Source: Bacteroidota bacterium (GTDB lineage: Bacteria > Bacteroidota > Bacteroidia > Chitinophagales > Chitinophagaceae). From it: 64,000 nt of DNA. The stretch lies in contig JAIUNV010000003.1 in the NCBI GenBank assembly GCA_020161435.1, positions 700,567 to 764,566 on the forward strand, written 5' to 3'. The notes under the pieces were generated by a model that was not told the origin of the DNA, did no database searches, and was given only the letters and a program-made list of their open reading frames with translations. Below are positions 42,926-51,221 of this stretch, in pieces. The position numbers were made by a program, and so were the translations under genes. The stretch's first letter is position 1, and every line of letters starts with the position of its first letter.

Positions 42926-43972
42926 ATGCCTACTTCTGTCATCGCTGGTATTGGTATGTATGTACCACAGCAGGTTGTAACCAACCACGATTTAATGCAG
43001 TACATGGATACCACCGATGAGTGGATTCAGGAACGCACCGGAATACAACAACGGCGCTATGCCCACCGTACCGAAGAAACCACCACTACCATGGGTGTGG
43101 CAGCGGCCCAACAAGCCATTGAAAGAGCAGGCCTTACCCCACACGATATTGATTTTATTGTGTTTGCCACGCTCAGCCCCGACTACTATTTTCCGGGCTG
43201 TGGGGTGCTGCTGCAGCGGGCCATGGGCATGCGCCAAATTGGTGCCCTGGATGTACGCAACCAATGCAGTGGTTTTGTATATGCCATCAGCGTAGCCGAT
43301 CAGTTTATTAAAACCGGTATGTACAAAAACATATTGGTGGTTGGTGCCGAAAAACATTCTTTCGGACTCGACTTCAGCACCCGTGGCCGCAATGTGAGTG
43401 TGATTTTTGGCGATGGCGCCGGTGCGGTGGTATTGCAAGCCAATGAAGAACCCAACCGCGGCATACTCAGCACCCACTTGCACAGCGATGGCAACGAAGC
43501 AGAAATACTGGCCATGTACAACCCCGGTACCCATGCCAACAAATGGAAACCTGAGTTGGCCGATTTTGGTGATGCCGCCATGGGCCAAATGTTTGTAACA
43601 CAACCCATGCTCGATAAAGAACAATTTTATCCCAACATGGATGGCCCGGCTGTATTTAAAACAGCGGTAGTGAAGTTTCCGGAAGTGATTATGGAATCGC
43701 TTAACGCCAATGGATTGACGCCGCAGCATTTGCAATTGCTAATACCGCATCAGGCCAACCTCCGCATCAGCCAGTTTGTACAGCAGCGCCTCAAGCTGCG
43801 AGACGATCAGGTGTACAACAACATACAGCAGTACGGCAACACCACCGCCGCCAGTGTGCCCATTGCCCTTTGCGAAGCATGGGAGCAAGGGCGTGTACAA
43901 AAAGGTGACCTGGTGTGTTTGGCAGCCTTTGGCAGCGGCTTTACCTGGGCCAGTGCACTGATGCGTTGGTAA
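42926..43972 (+). CDS. fabH: 3-oxoacyl-ACP synthase III (beta-ketoacyl-ACP synthase)
   Basis: 348 aa thiolase-fold condensing enzyme that starts fatty-acid elongation by joining an acyl-CoA to malonyl-ACP. The catalytic triad is intact: C114 in NQCSGFVY, H275 in IPHQANLRI and N305 in YGNTTAASVP. The N-terminal AGIGMYVPQQVVTN and DTTDEWIQERTGIQQRR are standard. It is followed by the LON-domain gene 21 bp later, probably one transcript. In Bacteroidota several FabH paralogues exist, so a specialised role such as branched-chain priming is possible. Confidence 0.95.
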   Translation: MPTSVIAGIGMYVPQQVVTNHDLMQYMDTTDEWIQERTGIQQRRYAHRTEETTTTMGVAAAQQAIERAGLTPHDIDFIVFATLSPDYYFPGCGVLLQRAMGMRQIGALDVRNQCSGFVYAISVADQFIKTGMYKNILVVGAEKHSFGLDFSTRGRNVSVIFGDGAGAVVLQANEEPNRGILSTHLHSDGNEAEILAMYNPGTHANKWKPELADFGDAAMGQMFVTQPMLDKEQFYPNMDGPAVFKTAVVKFPEVIMESLNANGLTPQHLQLLIPHQANLRISQFVQQRLKLRDDQVYNNIQQYGNTTAASVPIALCEAWEQGRVQKGDLVCLAAFGSGFTWASALMRW

Positions 43973-43993
43973 GCTTGCTACTTTTATCAAACC

Positions 43994-44638
43994 ATGACGA
44001 ATTTTATTCCCCTGTTTCCATTGGAGTTGGTGGCTTTTCCTGGAGAAAAACTCAACCTCCACATTTTTGAACCCCGCTACAAACAGCTCATAGGCGATTG
44101 TGTAGCGCAGGGTAAACCCTTTGGCATTATTGCGGTCATCAACAACAAGCTGATGGAATACGGCACCCTGATGCAGGTAGCCGAAGTAAAAAAATTGTAT
44201 GAAGATGGCCGCATGGATATTGCCACCCGGGCCACAGAAGTGTTTCGGGTGCTGGAGTTGGTAAAAGACCTGCCCGACAAGTTGTACAGCGGCGCCATTG
44301 TTACTTATCCGCAAAATGAAATCGTCGTCAATCTGCCTGCGTTGCAACCAGTGCTCAGGCAAATACAACAGTTATTGCTATTGCTAGAATCGCCAAAAGC
44401 ATTTTCGAAACCCGACAACGAACTTTGCAGTTACGATGTAGCCAGCATGACCGGTTTGAGCATAGAAGAAGCCTACGACCTGCTGCAATTGCTGCGGGAA
44501 GACCAACGGGTAGAATACCTGCGCCGGCATTTGCAAAAAGTATTGCCGGTGGTAAAAGAAATGGAACTGCTGAAAAGTAAAATCAAACTCAATGGCCATT
44601 TTAGGGAGCTGAGGAGCCTTGGCTTTGAGGAAGAATAA
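43994..44638 (+). CDS. LON substrate-binding domain protein
   Basis: 214 aa. IPLFPLELVAFPGEKLNLHIFEPRY is the opening of the Lon N-terminal (PUA-like) domain, and IGDCVAQGKPFGIIAV continues it. There is no protease or AAA domain, so it is a stand-alone LON-domain protein. Such proteins are widespread in Bacteroidota, of unclear function. Its 3' end overlaps the convergent vanZ-like gene by 38 bp. Confidence 0.88.
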   Translation: MTNFIPLFPLELVAFPGEKLNLHIFEPRYKQLIGDCVAQGKPFGIIAVINNKLMEYGTLMQVAEVKKLYEDGRMDIATRATEVFRVLELVKDLPDKLYSGAIVTYPQNEIVVNLPALQPVLRQIQQLLLLLESPKAFSKPDNELCSYDVASMTGLSIEEAYDLLQLLREDQRVEYLRRHLQKVLPVVKEMELLKSKIKLNGHFRELRSLGFEEE

Positions 44639-45023
44639 AACGGCGTACCACCCAAGGCAACAATAGCAAACCCAATACGGCACCTGCTGTATCTGCCAGT
44701 ACATCCCAAGGGTCGGCGCTGCGGTTGGCGGTAAAGTTCCCCTGCACTATTTCAATAGCAATACCATAGCCCATCGCCAGCAATACCGCCAGCCATCCTG
44801 TTTTTTTACTGAGAGAAATTCGGCGCAAATATTGCGGCATCAGCCATAGTTGTACCAGCCCAAAAAACAGCGCCATGTGCACCCATTTATCGGCATACGG
44901 AATGTCTATGAATGGCGTTGTTTCCATGCCATCGGTGGGCATTAAAAAAAGATAGGTTGCGGCACTGAGCCACAGCAAAGCGGGAAAATAAGTACGGAGA
45001 ATATTGTGCAGCCAGCGTTTCAT
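44601..45023 (-). CDS. VanZ-like family membrane protein
   Basis: 140 aa. Four hydrophobic segments (FPALLWLSAATYLFLMP, MALFFGLVQLWLMP, LAVLLAMGYGIAIEIVQ, AGAVLGLLLLPWVV) and the ADPWDVLADTAGAV signature identify the VanZ-like family; the E of IEIVQG and the AD motif are conserved. The role in vancomycin resistance is only known for VanZ itself and need not apply here. The 3' end overlaps the LON-domain gene (44638) in opposite orientation. Confidence 0.88.
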   Translation of the reverse strand: MKRWLHNILRTYFPALLWLSAATYLFLMPTDGMETTPFIDIPYADKWVHMALFFGLVQLWLMPQYLRRISLSKKTGWLAVLLAMGYGIAIEIVQGNFTANRSADPWDVLADTAGAVLGLLLLPWVVRRFILPQSQGSSAP

Positions 45024-45058
45024 GTTTCACCAATAGGAACAGGTGAAAATAAGTGGCT

Positions 45059-45850
45059 TTATGCTTTGCCCAGCACTTTTACTTCGGTTAGTGTAGGCAC
45101 TTTGCTGCCACCTTCCGGTTCCAGACTGATGGCAAAAGCCTGTGCATTGGCTATGCGGCTCATTTTTATCAGGGCTACATCGTCTGTCCAGGTGAGCAAG
45201 CCTGCATCTACCATTTGGCCATCTACCTGTGCCCACAACTGGTATTGCTTGCCTTTTTGTGGCATGGGCAGGTTATTAACCATCAGGTACACATCGGTGG
45301 TGCTTTTGTCGTAGTACACGGTGGCCATCATGCCGGCATTGCCGGGTACGCCCTGCATTACCACGGGTTGTACCTGCGGACTTTTAATCATTTGCATGCT
45401 GGCTTCCATGGCATTGGCCTTGTTGGCCAGTACATTTTGGCGGGCAGAGAGTTCTTCGTACCGGTTAGAAAAGTCGGTGTATTGACTATAAAAATAAAAG
45501 TTGAGCAATACGCTGCCCATGAGCAGCAGCACAGAAGCCGCCAAGGCAGTACGAAACCAACGGATGGGTTTGGGTGCGGCTTTCAAATCGGTAGGCATCG
45601 TCACCACTTTGGTGGTGTGCGCCTTTTCCTCTTTGAGGGCATTGAGGATGCGTTCACGGGTGGCAGCAGGGTTGGCCAGCGGCATTTGCAGGGCCTGTTG
45701 TTCCAGCTGCTCTTCCAATGCCATGCGGGCTGCCCGCACTTCCGGATAGCGGCCTTCCATTTCCAGCTGCTGGGCAATATCTGCCTCATCGGCCAGTCCG
45801 TGGATGTAGGCTTCTATAGCCCCACTGTTGATGTATTCGTTGGCGTTCAT
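45059..45850 (-). CDS. Anti-sigma factor (RskA-like, non-zinc)
   Basis: 263 aa from the ATG at 45850. The N-terminal cytoplasmic part (MNANEYINSGAIEAYIHGL, EMEGRYPEVRAARMALEEQ) lacks the HxxxCxxC zinc motif. One membrane helix (ALAASVLLLMGSVLLNFYF) leads to a periplasmic RskA-type domain with KQYQLWAQVDGQMVDAGLL. It should hold the ECF sigma factor encoded immediately upstream, whose stop overlaps its start by 4 bp. The longer frame to 46018 overlaps the sigma gene and is not used. Confidence 0.9.
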   Translation of the reverse strand: MNANEYINSGAIEAYIHGLADEADIAQQLEMEGRYPEVRAARMALEEQLEQQALQMPLANPAATRERILNALKEEKAHTTKVVTMPTDLKAAPKPIRWFRTALAASVLLLMGSVLLNFYFYSQYTDFSNRYEELSARQNVLANKANAMEASMQMIKSPQVQPVVMQGVPGNAGMMATVYYDKSTTDVYLMVNNLPMPQKGKQYQLWAQVDGQMVDAGLLTWTDDVALIKMSRIANAQAFAISLEPEGGSKVPTLTEVKVLGKA

Positions 45851-46392
45851 CGGTTTACTTGCATCATTGTCCTCAATTTTACCAGACCGCTTCGCACCCG
45901 GCTTTTGATGGTACCGAGTGGTGTTTGCAGCAGTTGGCTGATTTCTTCCTGCGTGAGTCCTTCCAGGTAGGCAAGTATTACTACCTGCTGTTCGGGCTTT
46001 GGTAGCTGGGCTATCCACTGCCGCACATCGGTGGTATCGGGGTTAAAACTCGTACTTGCCTGAGTAGGTACGTCTTCAGGCGCCTTTTGGTTCACTACCG
46101 ATGGTTGATTTCCTGTTTTGCGCATCCAATCAATGGCGGCATTGCGGGCTATCTGGGCCATCCAGGTGTACAAACGGCTCTTGCTGTGGTCGTACAATTC
46201 TATTTTCCTGAATATGCGGATGAATACCTCCTGCAGTACATCTTCCGCCACGGTAGCATCGCCCACCACTGCGTAAATGATGGCATTGAGGGCACCGCTA
46301 TAGTGGTCGTACAGGTAGGCAAATGCCTCCTGCTTTCTGGCTTGCAGCAGGCTTACCAATTGTGCTTCGGTATACTGTTCGGCTTGTTTCAA
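45847..46392 (-). CDS. ECF-type RNA polymerase sigma factor
   Basis: 181 aa sigma-70 family with region 2 (FAYLYDHYSGALNAIIY, DVLQEVFIRIFRKIELYDH) and region 4 (QVVILAYLEGLTQEEISQL, PLGTIKSRVRSGLVKLR helix-turn-helix). The ATGA overlap with the anti-sigma gene implies coupled translation and control by sequestration. Promoters of its regulon cannot be called from this window alone. Confidence 0.93.
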   Translation of the reverse strand: MKQAEQYTEAQLVSLLQARKQEAFAYLYDHYSGALNAIIYAVVGDATVAEDVLQEVFIRIFRKIELYDHSKSRLYTWMAQIARNAAIDWMRKTGNQPSVVNQKAPEDVPTQASTSFNPDTTDVRQWIAQLPKPEQQVVILAYLEGLTQEEISQLLQTPLGTIKSRVRSGLVKLRTMMQVNR

Positions 46393-46434
46393 ATGGGTGG
46401 CAACACTTTAAAATGAACCCCGGTTCGAGGCTCG

Positions 46435-46456
46435 TTGCTTTGCCAGAGCAAAGCAA
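46435..46456. other. Short hairpin between gcvH and the sigma operon
   Basis: Perfect nine-base stem TTGCTTTGC / GCAAAGCAA with a CAGA loop. It lacks a T-run on either strand, so it is not a classic terminator; it may help stop or protect the gcvH transcript (minus strand, stop at 46501). Confidence 0.4.
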
Positions 46457-46500
46457 ATACGATGGCTTTGCCCTTTTGGCTTAGGGTTAGGTAGAAAAAT

Positions 46501-46878
46501 TTAGCTCACAGAAGCACTGTAAGCTTCAGCAGTCATAAGTGCTTCTACATCTGCAGTATTGGCCACTTCCATTTTGATCAACCAGCCCTGTCCGTAGGGG
46601 TCAGTATTTACCAGTTCGGGCTGATCATTCAGGCCGGCGTTTACTTCCAAAATTTTTCCTGCCACTGGCAAAAACAAATCACTCACGGTTTTCACGGCTT
46701 CTACGGTACCAAACACAGCTTCGGCTTCCAGGCTTTTGCCTACACTGTCAACGTCTACGTATACAATATCGCCGAGCTCACGTTGTGCAAAATCGGTAAT
46801 GCCAATGGTGGCAACATTGCCTTCGAGGCTAATCCATTCGTGGTCTTTGGTGTAACGCAGTTCAGCTGGAAAATTCAT
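46501..46878 (-). CDS. gcvH: Glycine cleavage system H protein
   Basis: 125 aa carrier protein of the glycine cleavage complex. The lipoyl lysine is K63 in [13 protein letters not shown], in the usual context. The start at 46878 ([20 protein letters not shown]) matches the family opening; the frame extends to 46905 without conserved sequence. It is monocistronic in this window, without gcvT or gcvP, as is common in Bacteroidota. The product is cytosolic; lipoate is attached after translation. Confidence 0.96.
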   Translation of the reverse strand: MNFPAELRYTKDHEWISLEGNVATIGITDFAQRELGDIVYVDVDSVGKSLEAEAVFGTVEAVKTVSDLFLPVAGKILEVNAGLNDQPELVNTDPYGQGWLIKMEVANTADVEALMTAEAYSASVS

Positions 46879-46921
46879 GACGTAAATTTTTAATACAGTT
46901 TGCAATGCAATTTGGAAAGTG

Positions 46922-46929
46922 CAAACCTA
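46922..46929 (-). promoter_or_regulatory. Possible Bacteroidota -7 element for gcvH
   Basis: On the minus strand the sequence TAGGTTTG matches the TAnnTTTG -7 consensus of Bacteroidota sigma factors and sits 44-51 bp upstream of the gcvH start. A TTG lies 23 bp further upstream, slightly wider than the usual -33 spacing, so this is only suggestive. Confidence 0.35.
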
Positions 46930-46969
46930 ATGGGAAAATGGCTTTCGATAGCCAAGCGTTGAAAACCTT

Positions 46970-47090
46970 GTTGATAGGACGCGGTTTCTGGGACGCGGAT
47001 GAATAAGATTGATCGGATTTTCACGGATTCATCTTGCAAACTGCTCACTGCAATCCCGATAGCTATCGGGAGCAAACGCTTTTCAAATAT
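46970..47090. repeat. Intergenic repeat patch with 18-bp palindrome
   Basis: The palindrome TCCCGATAGCTATCGGGA lies at 47054-47071, the third copy of the core found at 22524 and 41404. Next to it are GACGCGG and ATCGGATTTTCACGGATTCATC units of another family that recurs at 48530-48560 and 24555-24600. It is non-coding. Confidence 0.7.
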
Positions 47091-47825
47091 CTACTTCCGT
47101 TTGCGGAGCACAAACATGCGCATCCGTACATCGGCTTCGGGGCGATCGCCGGGGCGGGTTTTGGTGGTGGCTATTTTGTCGAGTACATCAAAGCCAATCA
47201 CCAGTTCGCCAAACACGGTATAGTTGCCATCGAGGTGCGGTGTGCCGCCTACGGTGGTGTACAGTTTCTGCTGCTCGGCATTGAGGGTGAGTTTGCGCTG
47301 CGTAATGGTACTGTCGAGCTGGCTCTGGCGCCAGGCCGGCCGCTGCACAATGTAAAACTGGCAATTGCTGCTGGCCTTTTCGGGGTTGTTGTCTCTGGCG
47401 GCCGCCAATGCACCCCGCTTGTGGTAAATGCCGATGTCGGTTTTCAGTTCGGCCGGTATGCGTTCCTGACCCGGTGCACTGCCGCTGCCCACCGGTGTTT
47501 CGGAAGTTGCCCGCTTGCTGGTGGGGTCGCCGCCTTGTATCATAAAGTTGTTGATGACACGGTGAAACAACAGGCTATCGTAAAAACCAGCCTGCACTTT
47601 GCTCATGAAATTGTCGCGGTGCAGCGGTGTTTCGTCGTACAGTTTTACCACCATATTGCCCTGCGTAGTCATGATGAGCACATAGTAATGGTTGTCTTTG
47701 GCAGGAATGAGTTGGCGGTAATGTTTTACGGCTGATTTTTCTTCGCTGTTGAGCTTACGAAACTGCTTAGGAGCACTACAGGCTGCCAGCGTCAGCAGCA
47801 CTACAAACAAGGAAACGATACGCAT
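47091..47825 (-). CDS. Peptidyl-prolyl cis-trans isomerase, cyclophilin type, lipoprotein
   Basis: 244 aa from the ATG at 47825 (MRIVSLFVVLLTLAACSAPK), with a lipobox LAAC, so a membrane-anchored periplasmic lipoprotein. The cyclophilin core is clear: FHRVINNFMIQGGDP, HKRGALAAARDNNPEKASSN and SNCQFYIVQRPA. An insertion of about 40 residues before TVFGELVIGFDVLDKI (with QLDSTITQRKLTLNAE) is common in Bacteroidota versions. The conserved Arg of the active site is the R in FHRVI. It assists folding of envelope proteins. Confidence 0.92.
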   Translation of the reverse strand: MRIVSLFVVLLTLAACSAPKQFRKLNSEEKSAVKHYRQLIPAKDNHYYVLIMTTQGNMVVKLYDETPLHRDNFMSKVQAGFYDSLLFHRVINNFMIQGGDPTSKRATSETPVGSGSAPGQERIPAELKTDIGIYHKRGALAAARDNNPEKASSNCQFYIVQRPAWRQSQLDSTITQRKLTLNAEQQKLYTTVGGTPHLDGNYTVFGELVIGFDVLDKIATTKTRPGDRPEADVRMRMFVLRKRK

Positions 47826-47892
47826 GGAATGGATGGATTGAGATGAAGGGAAGATAAAGCTTGCCGTTGTTTCAGCAAGTAATATGCAGATG

Positions 47893-48243
47893 CTACTCCG
47901 CAAACTTCTCTTGCTCAAAATAAAGCAGTACATGGTCTTTCAAAAAATCTTCCTGCTCCCGCAGGCCCATATCGGGCAGGGCTTTCAGCTGTTTGAAATG
48001 CGGCCAGCCGTCTTCGTCTTTTCCTTCCAATACATAATAACCGCTGGGCGATAAGATGGTGCACACCGCCACATGCATCAGGTCTTGCTTGGTTTCTTTC
48101 GAAATGTTGTTGTCGAACAGTTGCATTTCCTGCAAACCAATGAGGTATAAAACAGCATCGAGGTCGGGCTTTTTGCCAAACCGCTCCACCAATTGTGCTT
48201 CCAAATTCCACCAGCGCTGCTGCAGGTCGTCGTGTAGGTTCAT
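47893..48243 (-). CDS. Conserved small protein of unknown function
   Basis: 116 aa. MNLHDDLQQRWWNLEAQLV, GKKPDLDAVLYLIGLQEM and QDLMHVAVCTILSPSGYYV are regular and look like a small globular alpha/beta protein seen across Bacteroidota. There is no membrane segment or named domain I recognise. The gene is 67 bp upstream of the cyclophilin gene on the same strand and may share its transcript. Confidence 0.7.
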   Translation of the reverse strand: MNLHDDLQQRWWNLEAQLVERFGKKPDLDAVLYLIGLQEMQLFDNNISKETKQDLMHVAVCTILSPSGYYVLEGKDEDGWPHFKQLKALPDMGLREQEDFLKDHVLLYFEQEKFAE

Positions 48244-48700
48244 GGGGGCAAATGTAGGTAAGAACCCTCCAAACCGCTAACCCTCCAACCTTCCTAAAGG
48301 GAGGCTTTGCAAGAGGTTTAACGTTGGTGGTTGGTGGGAAGAAAGTAGATGTTTGATGACAGATGTTTGATGTTAGTCCGGAGACGACGACCCATGCTTC
48401 GTCTCCTCTCCTGTGGAGAGGCCGGGAGAGGTTAAAATTGGCAGATGATGGTTGGCGGGAAGAAGAATACAGTCGTCGGCTGTTATTCTTTGTGTCCCTG
48501 TGTGTCTTTGTGACTTGGTGGTTCAAAAAACAAATCTGCGAACATCCGTTTCATCCCTAAAATCCGCGTCCTATACTATTTCCCCCTCCGGGGGCTAGGG
48601 GGCTTTCGATTCATACTTGCAAATCCGTGTCCCATAGATTATCCGTGCCCCCTTTTACCCGCTTGGTTATCTTTGTGCCTCGTAAAAAAGACGAACCACT
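48244..48700. repeat. Intergenic repeat cluster upstream of serS
   Basis: No gene is supported. It contains a GATGTTTGATGACAGATGTT array (48348-48370, the reverse-strand form of the ACATC array), a GGAGACGA-N11-TCGTCTCC hairpin (48380-48406), a CTCTCCTGTGGAGAG hairpin (48407-48421), a GTGTCCCTGTGTGTCTTTG stretch and ATCCGCGTCC / ATCCGTGCCC units near 48560 and 48641. The same families occur near 15425, 24500, 54640 and 58440. Confidence 0.7.
48668..48675 (+). promoter_or_regulatory. Possible -7 promoter element of serS
   Basis: TATCTTTG matches TAnnTTTG and lies 26-33 bp upstream of the serS ATG. No convincing -33 TTG at normal spacing was found, so the call is tentative. Confidence 0.35.
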
Positions 48701-49972
48701 ATGCTCGACATAAAACTCATCCGCGAAAATCCTGACTTCGTAAAAGAACGCCTGGCACACAAACAGTTTAAGCAACTGGAACTGGTCGATCAGATTGCCA
48801 CCCTCGACAGCCAGCGCCGCACCCTGCAGCAGGAATTGGATAATGTGCTGAACCAAAGCAACCTCGCCGCCAAAGCCATTGGTGGCCTCATGAAAGAAGG
48901 CAACAAAGAAGCTGCCGAAGCTAAAAAAACAGAAGTAGCCGTACTGAAAGACCGCGAAAAACTGCTGAAAGATGAGCTGACAGCTGTAGAGCAGCAGCAG
49001 CAAGACATTGCCATACAATTGCCCAACCTGCCGGCAGCCCTTGTACCAGCGGGCAAAACCCCCGAAGAAAACGAAGTAGTGCGGGAAGGCGGTGCCAAAC
49101 CCAACCTGCCCGCCGATGCAGTGCCGCACTGGGACCTCATCAAAAAATTTGACCTCATCGATTTTGAAACCGGTGCCAAAATCACCGGCAGCGGTTTCCC
49201 GCTGTACAAAGGCAAGGGTGCCAAATTGCAGCGTGCCCTCACCAGCTATTTCCTCGACTTCAATACCGCTGCGGGTTATGTGGAATACATTCCTCCCTAC
49301 ATGGTGAATTCCGCCAGCGCCTACGGCACCGGCCAGCTGCCCGATAAAGAAGGCCAGATGTACTACATGCCGGCCGACGACCTGTACATGATTCCGACCG
49401 CCGAAGTACCCGTAACCAATATCTACCGTGATGTGGTGCTGAAAGAAAGCGACTTCCCCATCAAAATGACGGCTTACAGCCAGTGCTTCCGCCGTGAAGC
49501 AGGCAGCTTTGGCGCCCAGGTACGTGGCCTCAACCGGGTACACCAGTTTGAAAAAGTAGAAATCATTCAGATTGTACACCCGGACCAAAGCCATGCAGTG
49601 CTCGACGAAATGGTGGCCCACGTAGAAAAGCTGGTACAAAGCCTCGAACTGCCGTACCGCATCTTGCGCCTCTGCGGTGGCGATATGGGTTTTGCCAGCG
49701 CCATCACCTACGACTTTGAAGTGTGGAGTGCCGCCCAGCAACGCTGGCTGGAAGTAAGCTCTGTGAGCAATTTTGAAACCTTTCAGGCCAACCGCATGAA
49801 GTGCCGCTTTAAGGGTGAAAACGGCAAAACACAAATTGCCCATACCCTCAATGGCAGCAGCATGGCTTTGCCCCGCATTTTGGCCGCCCTGCTGGAAAAC
49901 AACCAAAGTGATAGCGGCATTCATTTGCCCAAAGCATTGCAACCATACTTTGGTGCACCGTTTATTGATTAG
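48701..49972 (+). CDS. serS: Seryl-tRNA synthetase
   Basis: 423 aa class II synthetase that charges tRNA-Ser (and tRNA-Sec where present). The N-terminal antiparallel coiled coil (residues about 30-100) is the tRNA-binding arm. Motif 2 (YSQCFRREAGSFG) and motif 3 (LNGSSMALPRILAALLENNQ) are complete, with TAEVP before motif 2. The start ATG at 48701 gives the normal MLDIKLIRENPDFVKERL. It is followed by a repeat and a strong terminator, so the gene is monocistronic. Confidence 0.97.
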   Translation: MLDIKLIRENPDFVKERLAHKQFKQLELVDQIATLDSQRRTLQQELDNVLNQSNLAAKAIGGLMKEGNKEAAEAKKTEVAVLKDREKLLKDELTAVEQQQQDIAIQLPNLPAALVPAGKTPEENEVVREGGAKPNLPADAVPHWDLIKKFDLIDFETGAKITGSGFPLYKGKGAKLQRALTSYFLDFNTAAGYVEYIPPYMVNSASAYGTGQLPDKEGQMYYMPADDLYMIPTAEVPVTNIYRDVVLKESDFPIKMTAYSQCFRREAGSFGAQVRGLNRVHQFEKVEIIQIVHPDQSHAVLDEMVAHVEKLVQSLELPYRILRLCGGDMGFASAITYDFEVWSAAQQRWLEVSSVSNFETFQANRMKCRFKGENGKTQIAHTLNGSSMALPRILAALLENNQSDSGIHLPKALQPYFGAPFID

Positions 49973-50010
49973 CTGATTAGCTAATGTGCTAATTAGCAAA
50001 TTAGCCAATG
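49973..50010 (+). repeat. ATTAGC-type tandem repeat after serS
   Basis: Alternating GATTAGCTAAT, GTGCTAATTAGC and AAATTAGCC units, the same family as the array at 24835-24950. It directly follows the serS stop codon and precedes the terminator. Confidence 0.65.
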
Positions 50011-50014
50011 ATAA

Positions 50015-50062
50015 CTGCCGGTCTACAATGATGACTTTCATTGTAAACCGGCAGTTTTTTTC
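50015..50062 (+). terminator. Rho-independent terminator of serS
   Basis: Stem CTGCCGGTCTACAATGA with TCATTGTAAACCGGCAG (one mismatch), a TGACTT loop, then eight T. It is one of the longest stems in the window. Confidence 0.93.
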
Positions 50063-50175
50063 AGTGTATGCTTATCCCTCACTACTCAACCTATTTAACC
50101 TACTCAACCAATTAACCCAATCAACTCATCTTCTTTCATTCAAATATTTTTTGGAGCCTGCATGTAAATACATTT

Positions 50176-50192
50176 ACTTTGAATCTCAAAGT
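50176..50192. promoter_or_regulatory. Putative operator (palindrome, copy 1)
   Basis: ACTTTGAATCTCAAAGT, a 7-3-7 perfect inverted repeat ending 6 bp before the ATG at 50199. Nearly the same 17-bp motif lies at 51198-51214 before another gene of the same cluster, separated by the wHTH regulator gene 50873-51181, which is the likely binder. Confidence 0.7.
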
Positions 50193-50198
50193 GCTTTT

Positions 50199-50870
50199 AT
50201 GAGTCAAGACCAACAATCACTGGATACACTCAAAGACATCCGCAGCATGATGGACCGCAGCAGCCGCTTTATCAGCCTGAGCGGCTGGAGTGGGGTGGCA
50301 GCAGGTTGTTGTGCACTGGTAGGAGCCTGGTTTGCCCATGGCGTTATAGAGCAGGGCAGCAACAACCACAGCAGTTTGCGCAAACACTATGATGCCGCTA
50401 CAGATATCAACGGCATTTCGGTTTCAGCTTACATGGGTTCAAAAGAACTGATTCTAATTGCACTGCTTACGTTGGGTGCAGCCATTGCGCTGGCATTTTT
50501 ATTTACCTGGATGCGGAGCCGCAAAACACAAACGCCTGTATGGGGCAACAGCAGTAAGCGTATGGCATTTGCACTGGGCCTGCCGCTTGGTGTAGGTGGC
50601 ATATATATGCTGCAATTGATGCAAGCCGGTGCCTTTGGCATGATTGCGCCGGGCTGCTTGCTTTTTTACGGACTTGGTCTTGTAAGTGCCAGCCGCTATA
50701 CATTTGGCGAAATTCGCTGGCTCGGATACGGACAGTTACTCACGGGTATCGTCAACCTATTTATGACTTGTTACGGTTTGTATTTTTGGGGCTTTGGATT
50801 TGGCATTCTCCACATCATTTACGGATTGGTGATGTGGTATACCCACGAAAGAAACGAACAAACGAAATAG
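50199..50870 (+). CDS. Multi-pass membrane protein of the creD-type cluster
   Basis: 223 aa from the ATG at 50199 (MSQDQQSLDTLKDIRSMMD). Six hydrophobic stretches, for example GWSGVAAGCCALVGAWFAHG, LIALLTLGAAIALAFLFTW and GFGFGILHIIYGLVMWY. N-terminal DTLKDIRSMMDRSSRFISLS is a conserved cytoplasmic start seen in Bacteroidota proteins next to the wHTH/creD locus. Unknown function. An operator-like palindrome abuts the start, so expression is probably regulated by the next gene. Confidence 0.8.
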   Translation: MSQDQQSLDTLKDIRSMMDRSSRFISLSGWSGVAAGCCALVGAWFAHGVIEQGSNNHSSLRKHYDAATDINGISVSAYMGSKELILIALLTLGAAIALAFLFTWMRSRKTQTPVWGNSSKRMAFALGLPLGVGGIYMLQLMQAGAFGMIAPGCLLFYGLGLVSASRYTFGEIRWLGYGQLLTGIVNLFMTCYGLYFWGFGFGILHIIYGLVMWYTHERNEQTK

Positions 50871-50872
50871 CA

Positions 50873-51181
50873 TTGGCACTACCCGTAAACATAGCAAACC
50901 TCAACAAAGTGTTTGACAGCCGCATACGGCTGGGCATCATGAGTGCCCTGATGGTAAATGAATCCATCAGCTACAACGACCTGAAAGAACTGCTGCAGGT
51001 AACCGACGGCAACCTGGCCAGCCATCTGAAGGGCTTGGAGGATAATGGCTTTGTGAAAGTGCAGAAAGGATTCATCGGCCGCAAAACCAATACCACTTAT
51101 AGCGTAACCAAGGCTGGCGAAAAAGCCTTTCGACAACACCTCGATGCGTTGGAAGCTATGATCAAGGGCACCCAAGGCTAA
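50873..51181 (+). CDS. Winged helix-turn-helix transcriptional regulator
   Basis: About 102 aa from the TTG at 50873, directly after the previous stop. LNKVFDSRIRLGIMSALMV, ISYNDLKELLQVTDGNLAS (recognition helix) and HLKGLEDNGFVKVQKGFIGRK form a MarR/ArsR-type winged helix; KTNTTYSVTKAGEKAFRQHL is the dimerisation helix. It lies between two membrane-protein genes and is flanked by two copies of a palindromic operator, so autoregulation of this cluster is likely. Confidence 0.87.
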   Translation: MALPVNIANLNKVFDSRIRLGIMSALMVNESISYNDLKELLQVTDGNLASHLKGLEDNGFVKVQKGFIGRKTNTTYSVTKAGEKAFRQHLDALEAMIKGTQG

Positions 51182-51197
51182 ATTTTTTTAACCCAAT

Positions 51198-51214
51198 ACT
51201 TTGAAATACAAAGC
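51198..51214. promoter_or_regulatory. Putative operator (palindrome, copy 2)
   Basis: ACTTTGAAATACAAAGC, a 5-5-5 inverted repeat (CTTTG-AAATA-CAAAG) matching the motif at 50176-50192 at 13 of 17 positions. It ends 7 bp before the ATG at 51222, the same spacing as copy 1 from its gene. Confidence 0.65.
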
Positions 51215-51221
51215 ACTTTTT

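Noticed and set aside
44601..45023. Calling the VanZ-like gene an antibiotic-resistance determinant
   Set aside because: Most VanZ-like family members are not linked to glycopeptide resistance, and no van genes are nearby.
46393..46500. tRNA-like GGTTCGAGG segment
   Set aside because: No acceptor, D or anticodon stems can be drawn around it.
48611..50041. Long open frame (476 codons) on the minus strand opposite serS
   Set aside because: It is antisense to a clear seryl-tRNA synthetase, has no recognisable domain, and is explained by codon bias of the real gene.
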